Below are positions 51,305-61,352 of a DNA stretch of 64,000 bases, in pieces; the stretch's first letter is position 1; every line of letters starts with the position of its first letter. The stretch comes from Lichenostomus cassidix (lineage: Eukaryota > Chordata > Aves > Passeriformes > Meliphagidae), in contig CM039182.1 of the NCBI GenBank assembly GCA_008360975.2, forward strand, positions 53,084,491 through 53,148,490. Direction: 5' to 3'. The position numbers and the translations under genes are program-made. The notes beneath the pieces are model-generated. The model did no database searches. It was not told the origin of the DNA and saw nothing but the letters and a program-made list of their open reading frames with translations.

Positions 51305-51352
51305 ATGATTATGACTCTGATAATTGACTACAATTATCATTACTATAATCAT
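51305..51352. repeat. Nested imperfect hairpin, 48 bp
   Basis: The outer arms are ATGATTAT (51305-51312) and ATAATCAT (51345-51352). The inner arms are GATAATTG (51319-51326) and CAATTATC (51331-51338) around the loop ACTA. The two stems are separated by a 6-by-6 internal loop, so the whole is symmetrical. Confidence 0.8.
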
Positions 51353-51450
51353 GACATTACTCTGTTAACAATGGCGTGATCTTACAATAAGAATGTAACT
51401 TCCTCAAAAATCCCATGCAAATGCTTGATTTAGTTCTGAAATATATCCAG

Positions 51451-51505
51451 GACTGTATTTATCAGTTCCTCATCTGCAAAGTGTGGAAAATAATATTTCC
51501 AAAAT
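51451..51505 (+). repeat. Possible MIR SINE remnant
   Basis: TATTTATCAGTTCCTCATCT, then GCAAAGTGTGGAAAATAATA match the MIR words 'cctcagtttcctcatctgta' and 'aaatggggataataata' in + orientation. Only about 55 bp are recognisable. Confidence 0.5.
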
Positions 51506-54383
51506 TTTTCAGAAGAATAAGAGGCACACGGGACACTGAAAGATACAGAAAGGACATAGTGTTGGGCTGGTTTCAGTTCAGTGGGACATAAGTCATCTGT
51601 CTTCTGATTTACAGCAGCAGAGGTGAGACAGGCTGCCCAAATTAATTTTCACTATATAATAAAATCCTCAGTATTTCTTGGATTCACTGTCTCTGCTACC
51701 AGTGTATCCATTGACACAGATGTTCCTTATCAGTTGTTTCCTTTTTACATAGAATATTCACAGGCTTAGAGTCAATACTCTGTGGGTTGGAGGAAAAAGC
51801 AGTAATGCATTCAGAAAATGTGACCTGGATAAGTGGTGTCTAAAACGTTAAAGGACAGCTCAGATGTGCATACAATCCCATTTTCCCTTCCACCACTGAC
51901 AAATGCTCAATCTTCACTCAAGCTCTACTTACAGGCAGTTAACAGTCGGGGCCTGCCTGCAGTCTCCCTTAAGCCATCAACACATACTTGAAGAGCAAAG
52001 AGATACTCCATCTCCAGATGAAATCTGGAGTTTTTTCAAATAGACCTCATGGAGGTATAGCTTACTTATTTGTCTTGCATAAACACATCACTGAAGAAGA
52101 CATCAAAGAAGCAGAGCTGTCATAAGTCTGATGCTTGCTTCTTTGTTGCTTTATTATTATTGCTCGGATATTCAAAGCAATGAAGTCTTGGCTGAAATGC
52201 ATGAAGCTAAATCATCCTGAACTAGGACCATTTTCAAACATAAGAAACATGGTACTACCACAAAAACATTATTTAGAAATATTCCATATATGTAAATGAC
52301 ACTCAAATGTAGCTACAAGATATTTAGCTTATATTTACCTCATGTTTGATTACTAAATTGTGTCTAATTTTGATTTCAGTCTTTTAAGGAAAAGAAAAGC
52401 AAATGAGTTAGAATCCAGCCTGCTTTCTCCAAGTTAGCTCCACAAGGTAAACCATAGCATAGTAAATGAAGATTTGCTTTTAAAGACCTAAAATGCCTAA
52501 TTCCTAGTATACGTAAGAATAATTTTAAGAGCTATGTTTTACTGGCAACCTTTACAAGGAGCTATGTAATGTTACGTGTGGTTGTATGTCAATTAGGTAG
52601 CAAGTCAACAGATTCTGCTTCTACTTATGCAAACAGAGTCATGGCAAAACCCAAAACGTTACAAGACTGCTGTTCAGTCAGGGTTTGCATTTTAATCTGT
52701 TAATGGGAATAACAGATCGACATTTATAGTTGTCTCTTGCAAAATTGGAGTAGTAAATACATTTTGTCCATTATCAGTCATCCAGTTAGGTGTAAGTTTT
52801 AAGTGACCGACTAAAGGCATCCTTCAGGCATGTAGAATGTTTTCTTTTTACTGCTATGCTAGTGATGTTGAAAATCGCTAATGTGATTTTGTCGCTGAAC
52901 CTAGCTGCCTCAGTCTTTCTCCTGAAACTTTTCTGTTTGCAAAAGCTGTCAGAGTTTGAAACAGATTTTAAGTTCAGAAACAAGTGATATTTCAAATCTG
53001 AATTAAAATAACAGGCTTGAAAATATTTAGTGCTTTAAAACCATCTATTTTATCTTAGAAAATATGTGTAACCACAGAATTATTTGAGATGCAAATAGAG
53101 TGAACACAGAAACCCCCCAAGAACTTCTCCTTAGTCCAGTCCTTGTTCTCATAGAAAATTTCTAGGAGGAACCTAACAGCAAAAAATGTCTTCTTTTTAT
53201 ACCACTATAAATGGTACCATTTTATTTTTCAAATTTACAAAACAGTATTGTTTTCGGTGGATTATGGCCCAGGAAAATGGTATTGCTGTATTTTGAAATC
53301 AGATACATATACAGTAAAACACACAGCACACAATAGTTCATCAACCTCATGCTACTGTGCAGTATTAAGATGTTTTTAGAAGTGTATTTTATTCTTTTGA
53401 TATTTAATGCCAATATTTGCAAATTAGAAAACAACATGAAAGCCATATGTTAAAATTTGATGGTTGTGATCAAATGAAAATAGAGATCAGTTAGTTTTCC
53501 CTTTAACTTTGTAAATATGTGTTCAAAATGCTTCCCAAAATTATCACAAAGAGTAACAAAACTCTACATCACATGCAAAGACAGAAGTCTAAAAATCAGC
53601 AATTAAAATTACTATCAATAGTGCTGTCAAGGAAGAAAAACAATTAAAAAAAAAAAAGAGGTGTTAAGCTTCAACTCAAAGATGCAATTGTATCATTCAT
53701 ATTTAAAAATTAAGAACAACTAGTTCTAATAAAAAATTACACCTATTAGCTTTAACTTCCCTTTATTGTGACACTGAATGGAAGCTTCAGAATATGATCT
53801 TCTATTTTTAACGTTTTTCCTAACCTTTGAATATCACTTAAGAAACCCTAAATGCTTCACAAAGCTATCTTCTGCTTCTTTGCACTGATATCTCAAAGAA
53901 TTCTTTATAGTTTTACTTGATGATGATGGAAGAATCCTCCTTTTGTCACTAGAGATGTGACAGCAGTCATAGCATTAGGTGCATGGTCCTCATGGCATGA
54001 AGGGCTTTTTGGTGTCGTGTTTTAAGCTCTGGCTTAAGGAAAGACAAACATGTGTGTTGTTTTCTCATCAAGATGTTGGAAATTTGAGTAGAAGAGTACA
54101 ACTCCATAATTTTTAATATACTGGTTGATTAATGGATTCTAGCGGACATAAAACTGTTTCTGGAATACTCTTAAAATTTCTTGAGACTTTTTCTCTTATA
54201 TACTTAAGACTTTTATATATAGCTAATTGTGTGCCCTTGTATGCAGAGTTTCAGATACATAGTTTTATGTCCAATGCACTTTGAAGTTGCATTTCAGCCT
54301 TAAAAAAAGGATTGATAGAGCTGTCATTCTCAGTATTGGTTCCCTTAGCAATCTGAAAAGTCAGTAACAGATCTGTATCCTTC
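51506..54383. other. Unique stretch, possibly with a conserved element
   Basis: No gene or transposon recognised. At about 52560-53000 the sequence is compositionally complex, lacks simple repeats, contains octamer-like ATGCAAA and several CpGs, and has the look of conserved noncoding DNA. This is an impression, not evidence. Confidence 0.4.
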
Positions 54384-55423
54384 TGCAGCACTGAAATGAT
54401 GAAGTCAGCTGCTGGAGTGGACCATGACATGCACTGTGTGAGCAACTGGCTCATAGGTCAGGGACAAAGGGTTACAGTGGGTGGGGTGACATCCGACTGG
54501 CAACCTGTCACTAGTGGGGCTCCACAGGGCTCCATCCTCAGCCCTGTGCTCTTCAACATCTTCAAAATTGACCTGGACAGAGAACTGGAAGGGATGCTAA
54601 GCAAGTTGGCCAATGATATTAAATTTGGAGGAGCTGCTGACTCCTTCAAAGGCAGAGAGGCCCCACAGAGAGACCTGGACAAATCAGAGGGCTGGGCAAA
54701 CAGCAACCCTACAAACAAATACAAGTGCTGGATTCTGCACCTGGGTTTGGTTAACCCTGGATGTACAGACAGACTGAGGAATGAGAGGCTGGAGAGCGGC
54801 CCTGAGGAAAGGAACCTGGGGGTCCTGGTCAATGACAAGTTGAATGTGAGTCAGCAGTGCCCTGGCAGCCAGGAGGGCCAAACATGTCCTGGGGGCATCA
54901 GGCACAGCATTGCCAGCTGGGCAAGGGAGGGGATTGTCCTGCTCTGCTCTGCACTGGGGTGGCCTCACCTCGAGTCCAGTATGCAGTTCTGAGTGCCACA
55001 ATGTAAGAAAGATATGAAGTTATTAGAGAGCATCCAAAGGAGGATATAAAGAGGGGAAAGGGTGTAGTAGGGAAACCACAGCTGCTGAGGTCATTTGTAT
55101 TGTTAAATTTGGAGAAGAGGAGGCTGAGAGGAGACCTCACAGCAATCTACAACTTTCTCACGAGGGAAAGCAGAGAGGCAGGCACTTCTCTGTAGTGACC
55201 TGTGACAGAACCCAAGGGAACAGTAAGAAGTTGTGTCAGGGGAGGTTAAGGCTGGATATTAGGAAGAGGTTTTTCACCCAGAGGGTGGTTGGGCACTGAA
55301 ACAGGCTCCCTAGGGAGCACCAAACCTGACAGAGTTCAAGAAGCGTTTGTCCTGTGCAGAACCAAGAGTTGGAGTTCAGTGATCATTGTGGGTCCCTTCC
55401 AGCTCAAGATATTCTACAATTCT
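54384..55423 (+). mobile_element. CR1 LINE, longest copy in the window, 1.04 kb
   Basis: This 5'-truncated copy begins inside the ORF2 reverse transcriptase domain and runs to the 3' end. The later part shows 'gagaagaggaggctgagagg', 'agacctcacagcaatctaca', 'gctggatattaggaagaggt', 'gtgggtcccttccagctcaa' and terminal TTCTACAATTCTAAG, the usual CR1 order. Stops break the frame after 54992. CR1 is the dominant non-LTR retrotransposon of birds; its enzyme nicks the target and copies its own RNA in place. This copy is dead. Confidence 0.93.
54396..54992 (+). pseudogene. CR1 ORF2 reverse transcriptase remnant
   Basis: This open frame of 198 codons is the only one in the window with a recognisable protein. 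It covers the second half of the CR1 reverse transcriptase palm and part of the thumb. Residues 40-56 read SGAPQGSILSPVLFNIF, the PQG motif (RT motif B). Residues 71-74 read LAND where an active enzyme has FADD, so the first catalytic Asp is now Asn (AAT, a single G-to-A change from GAT). LGVLVNDKLN follows downstream, as in the family. The endonuclease domain and the RT fingers are missing, and a stop ends the frame well before the usual C-terminus. The first Met is internal. It cannot encode an active enzyme; the open frame probably reflects a fairly young insertion. Confidence 0.88.
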
Positions 55424-57559
55424 AAGGTGGCACTCTCTGAGGATCTAGAAGAAGGGCAGACACCCCCATGACTTCTGATTGCTAATGCCTGCTGGTAGTT
55501 AGTTTTATGCATTAACATGATATGGTAATGAAAAAAGTCTATGGTTGTTCAGGAAATGTTTTTCTCTTAGAGGAGAAGTCTCAAATTACATAAATCAGGG
55601 GAAAAAGGTCTGAAATTACCTGGCTAATAAGCAATGAATACATTCTTTCCAAATGTGTTGGTATTCAACTATTCTGTAAGAAAAAGCCCAAAATCTTCTC
55701 TTCTTGCCCTAGATCAATTTTAATAAATATTTGTCAAATCACAGTGCTTTGCCTATTTCATTTGCTGCCTAAGTTAATTTCACAATGGAGAACGAAAATC
55801 CTGATTTTGGAAGCTCCTGAAAAGATAATGTATATATGTGCTTTTTAACACTTTCCATTGCCATACATCCATGACACTTTGACTGTAATTCAACTTCTTT
55901 ATGAAGGACAGTACTTGTGCTAATGTGGCCTAATTAACAAGAACCAGAGTTAACTGCTATTTCAATTCCATCAATACTTGCAAGGTTTTCAAAGCACTGA
56001 GGAGAGTTTTGAATGGAGGCACTAGGAAAGGTGTAAAATGTGAAGCAGGCACATGGTTCTCATTTGGGGTGGCGAGAGACTGTTATGAAATTTACTTGAG
56101 TGCTGCAGGCAATATTGGAGGATTAAATGGAAACTGGCTGAACCTTAGCTTCCAGTTTATAAAGAGCATTCACTCTATAAAGTTTCCTTATAGCACCTTT
56201 TTACATAATGAGCTTTAACTAAATTCTGTCAGCACGGAAAGTGGTTCATATGGTTTAAGATGTGTCTTGCTTCAGGAATTCAGAAGATTTTCCTTTCAAA
56301 GGCAGAGAAGAGCTTTAAAGGATGGCTTGGCTTTTGAAGCAGTAGAAGATGTTGTACCTTTCTCATTTCCCATGTTTTCAGCTACAGACTTGAACAAATC
56401 TATGGCAGGATGTTGATCTTGTCAGCTGCAATTATCTTTCACCTGATTATTCACATGCTATTTTACATAACTCTTAGCCCCTGAAGAAAGTGTGAATTTT
56501 CCCGATAGTTCTACAATTCCTAAGGAGAACAGGAAGGACAAAATATATTAACTGATGCCATTTACATTTACTTTTCTTAATTTTCAATATTTTTCTTTAT
56601 TTCTTTTCTGGGCTCTAAAAAAGATTATTAATAATGGTCATTCCTGAAATCTACTTTACTTATCAAGGTGGCTGCCCCTCCTTTTCTTTTTACTTTTTTG
56701 ACCTTCAAGCACTTCCAGCAGCCTCAATCCAGCAATAGTACTAGTTATGAGGAAAAGAACACAAGAAGCATCAAGATTTGTCTGCCCTTGTTTTATTTGT
56801 TGATGTTGTTTAGAGCTAAATTCAGCTTCTAAGCATTTTAAACAAAAATGATAAATTATATTTTGTACAGCTGTGCTTAGAGAGTATGTTGTTTCAGGCA
56901 CTGTGTAGCCATAAAACCTCTGTTGCCATTCCAACTAGATGCAAAAACTTAAGAGACTTAACCATTCAAATACTACTAACAAGGTGGTAGCTTTATCTAT
57001 GCACAATATTCCTGGGAAATCAAACTATTTATGCTAACCACATGTGCAGTTGCAACTGAGTTTGTATTTTCATAACATAAATTTTAAAATCAGTAAATTC
57101 TGTTTTTTCTAATGAAGTTTAGTGGAGATTTTGAAGTCATCTAGAAGAAAGGGGAGTTTTTAACATTATCCTTTTGCAAATAATTCCTTTTCCAAACCAT
57201 AGTTCATGCCAAAAAGAAAAAAGATTGAATTCTGGGGTCAAATGTATATCTTTCAATTGGAAACGGAGTACTGGTATTCATGTTCTGATAACATATAAAT
57301 GAATTTGATCCCAAAACATTATTTTGAGATGAAAGATCAAAAACATTCTGAACTGTCCAATTCCAAATGGCCGCAAAAAATACTATGCTTCATTCTTCTT
57401 TTTAGGATTAATCTATTTAAAGATTTACCAAACAGTTCAGGTTGAAAAATGCCATGATCTGGCAAATCAGTACTTGTTTGGACTTTTCAAAGGACTTTCC
57501 TTGTAAGCACCATTCAAATGAAATACTTTTTGAAGATTAGAGCCTTAATGTAATTTGAT
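55424..57559. other. Unique noncoding stretch
   Basis: No gene or repeat recognised. Open frames are under 95 codons. Confidence 0.55.
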
Positions 57560-58060
57560 TGGGAAATCTATTAGTGTGTTTAGAAAGGCAATGAAAGTCT
57601 ATAAAAATGTAAAATATATGTAAATGTATATTTTGATTCATATTTAATCAATACATATGTCATAATGCAGCAGAAGTTAAAATTCTATTTGAACAAAGCA
57701 GTTGCACCATGCAAACAGGTGATAAGTGAAAATGACATCAGCCAAAGAACGTTATAATGACAAAGGTATTAATTTGTTTATTTGCAATTTTGCAGCCAGA
57801 ATTATCCCCTTGAACTCTGTACACAATGAACAAAATTTTTGGCATACTAACTCAAAGGGGAAAGAATCAATTTTACAAGTGTAATATAAAATGTGATATT
57901 TATACTGTTTTCCGGTTGTAATCAGCACTGTCTGATGTGCAAGTAATTTGCTGAATGCCAAAGACATTCATGTCTGGCTAACAGTTGTTGGCTGATTTTG
58001 CTGAAAGCTGTGTGTCAGAGCAGGAATCTGTTTGTGGTAAAATGGTTCGTGCAGGAAGGT
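57560..58060. other. Unique stretch, possible conserved noncoding element
   Basis: The sequence is complex and AT-rich with many homeodomain-like TAAT words (such as TTTAATCAAT and ATTAATTTG) and a small inverted repeat (57611-57634). It has no simple repeats and no coding frame. The idea that it is conserved is a guess from texture. Confidence 0.25.
57611..57634. repeat. 8-bp inverted repeat
   Basis: AAAATATA (57611-57618), an 8-base spacer, then TATATTTT (57627-57634). Likely chance in AT-rich DNA. Confidence 0.6.
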
Positions 58061-60620
58061 AGGCAGGCTGCTTCCACATACTGCGCTAATGATGCCTCTT
58101 CACAGCAACCACATTTTCCATTTTGGAGCCTTGCTCTAAGTCATCCTGAAGTCTCCACTGGGAGTATATAGGGGAAAGAGGGTATATCCTCTCCTCAAAG
58201 CCTCAGTTCCCAAATTCATTAATTTACCAGAATAAAAACAAGATGAAAATAGCTCTTTCAGCTAAATTTGCAATTGTTTGTTTTAAGCAAATTAATAACC
58301 ATACTGTGTCTTTCTTTCCCACAGACCTCAATATTTGCACCAGATAAACAAGTCTCAGATCACATTAATTATTATCTTTTCCAAATACTCCATTGGGTTA
58401 TGAAGAGAACAGTAAAAGGAAGGTATATGAAACAGAGAAATGTACTGGCATGTATGCTGCTTTACCAAAACCAAAAATAGAAACCAAAATAGAAAAGTGC
58501 TATAGCACTAGCAGAATCACAGCTCCTCCTGGGAGCCCTTTAACTGAGGTGGGGGTGACCATGCAGGATGGAAAAACTCAGAAAAGATGAGCCTGACTAC
58601 TTCCCAGCTCAACTCCACCCACTGAAATTGAAGGAGGAGAAGTACCAACAGCAAGCCAACTAATGCTCTTGCCCACCCCTTTTCCTTGATGGCCAGCTGG
58701 GACCAGTGATGAAGGGAACATTAATATTATCATCCTGGTAGGGGAGCTGTTTTATACACTTCAACAATGTCCCTGTAACGTAGTGCAATCCAGACCCCAA
58801 CTCCATGCCAGAGGCCACACAGGAACTATAGGCACAATTTAGGAACAATCCCAGGTTTCCCAGTAGAGAGACCTAACTCTTGATTGTAAGACTATACTTT
58901 CTCCTCAATTCTTTGTTTTATTTTCAATAACGCAATAGATTCTAATTCCCTCATAACCCTATTAAAATGCTGCATGCCAGTCCCTTGCCCATCATCAGCA
59001 GACCGCCCTGCAGGCCTGAAACCCCTTCAGATGGCAATTTTTCAAGCCACGCTAATCGAAATATCTCTCAATTAATTGTCCCTCTACAACTTGCATTCCA
59101 ATCCCACTCCATAATTGACAATTACTTCCCCGTTCTTCCTCACAAAGCCTGTAGCAAATTGGATCATTTTAGCATTTCTTTTATTTTGACTGTTCCTAAA
59201 TTTACGTGGGAAACTCTTTGCACCCACTCCCCCTTCCTGTTTTGGTAAAACAAGTTAGTTAGAACTGATGTCCTCACAATTAAATTTGCAACAACACATC
59301 AGGAAGGCCATTGCCTCAGCTCTTTATTGATCTCATTCTTACAAAAGCATGTGGTTATAGCTATGTCTGGCACCTTATACTTTTTCTCGTGACTTTAAAA
59401 GGTACTAAACAACATATTCAAAATATCATATTTAATATAAAAAATACATATTAAGGCTTCTGCTCCAATTTCTTCCAGACCAACACGTTGCAAAGTATTT
59501 CTCGTTTCATATTAAACACACATGAGAACATTTGCACTCATGGTTAGGAATCAGTTCTCGACCTTCTAAACTGATGAACACTCTGGTTCTAATTCCCTGA
59601 AGGCCATGACCTGCTGTGTATCCAAGGTCAATTAAAATGAAGTCCTTAAAGCTTTTTCACATGAATTCTAACATGTTTTCTAAGAATTATGGTCTCAGAC
59701 TTAACCTTCTGCTGTATAAGATTTTTCCAATATGAGTTTCTGATTACTCTAAGCAGCTGAGTGTGCTGCATTTTCTATCATTCATGCCCTGCACAAAACA
59801 GCCCTTCTGGCTTATCACCTTCCTCTTCATCACTCTCTCTTAGAATCAGAAGAATGAGAAGCATTAAAAATCTGGTCAGCCATCAAGGCCATTCTCTTAC
59901 TTAGGCCCGCCTATTTCTTACAGACCTGTTCATGCTGAAGTTTTCCAGTCTCATTTGAATCTCGTATGGTTTCATTTGCAGGATAATGAGTGATATTCAG
60001 CAGCTCTTCTCTTGCTGATCAGTCTACATTCTCCCTTTAAAAAACCAAGTTTGTTACCCATGACTTGACCACATCCCATTACACTTAGGCTGCTTCTGCC
60101 CAATGAGTTTTGCTGTACTCTGTAACATCCCTATTCACACAACCCAAGATGACAAATAATGTAGGAGAAAGTAAAACAAAGAAAAGACACAAAAGGCAAA
60201 TTATTAAAAACAAAAGACAAATATTGCACTAGAGAGCATCTAGCTGGGTGACTTCAGATGACATCAAGGGAGAGAAAATGCCCCCAGTGACAATCAGAAC
60301 TCAGATTTCAGACCAGAATTAGCAAACACAGCCAAGAGGGTACTGCCAGACCAGACATACACAAATAACCCAGTTGGGATTAATCACCAACAGGTGATTA
60401 GAAAGGAAAATAGTCAGAGGACTGTGGGAATGGGTTGTGAGTCTTGAAGAAAGGCACCTGGAGACAAGAGCTGCAGAAGGAGGCTATGTGAGGTAGAGCT
60501 AACGAAGAGAGGAACAATAGCTTGGATGATTGCTGTCAAATAGCAGGACTGTGGCATGATAAAAACTTTTCACTGAGCACACATATGAAACAGTCAGCCA
60601 GGTAACGCTCATTTGGAAAT
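58061..60620. other. Unique noncoding stretch
   Basis: No exon or transposon recognised. 58950-60130 is C/T-rich on the + strand and 60160-60600 is A/G-rich; neither matches a family I know. Confidence 0.5.
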
Positions 60621-60705
60621 GCTATCAATCCCATTTGACAAATCAGGGGACTGGAACAAAAGAGATTCCATTATTCTAGTGAGATTCAAAGGCAGAAACA
60701 CTGCC
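60621..60705 (-). repeat. MIR SINE remnant
   Basis: On the + strand, GCTATCAATCCCATTTGACA, then AATCAGGGGACTGGAACAAA and AGAGATTCCATTATTCTAGT match antisense MIR ('ttatccccattttacagatg', 'aggaaactgaggcacaga', 'gagattaagtgacttgc') in order. The copy is worn but the first word is clear. Confidence 0.5.
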
Positions 60706-61274
60706 TTCAATTATTACATGCTCTTGGAATAACAATGTAGAACATAGAATGGTAATTATTACATGCAGAAGGAACCAGAAGGAGAGGCAATGTCTTTTAT
60801 TAGCTCACCTGAGCTTTTATTAGCTAAAACACAAAAGCTCACAAGCACACAAGGCCTTTTTAGTGTTTTTTTTTTAATTACTAGCTCTTTTTTCATTGGC
60901 TTATGAATATTTTAGTGCACAGTTTTTTAAATGTTACAGCTATTATTTTTAAAATGGCACCTAACTTAATAAAAGTGTTATTTGACTCATCCTCTTTGTA
61001 GATTTTAGTTCACACTGTGGTTAAATCTTAAGCCACTGGCCTGATACAGTTTTAAACTAAGTTTTCCATTTGTATATGGATTTTTCAGCTCACTTAAAAT
61101 TTCCAAAATACAGATTTTGAGTTAAGCTTACCCTGGGCTAACTAATCATCAAAAAAAGCAGCCAGAATAGCTTTTCACAAAGTGAAATTAAGAGAATAAA
61201 GAAGATAAGCAGGAACATGCTGCACTTATCAGTGTAAATACTACATTTTACTTGTAATGCACTTAAGTGTCAGA
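60706..61274. other. Unique spacer
   Basis: Contains the word CTTTTATTAGCT twice (60794-60805, 60814-60825) and a T9 run near 60867. No gene recognised. Confidence 0.5.
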
Positions 61275-61352
61275 GATTTAATAAACTAGTGATTTAATAA
61301 GCTAGTTCCTTAAGTTTTAAGTTTTAAGTTCCTTAAACTAGTTCCTAAGATT
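61275..61352. repeat. Cluster of short tandem and direct repeats
   Basis: GATTTAATAAACTAGT (61275-61290) is followed directly by GATTTAATAAGCTAGT (61291-61306). Next come TTTTAAG repeats (61315-61328) and a second CTAGTTCCT word (61339-61347; the first is 61302-61310). It looks like layered slippage events. Confidence 0.75.
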
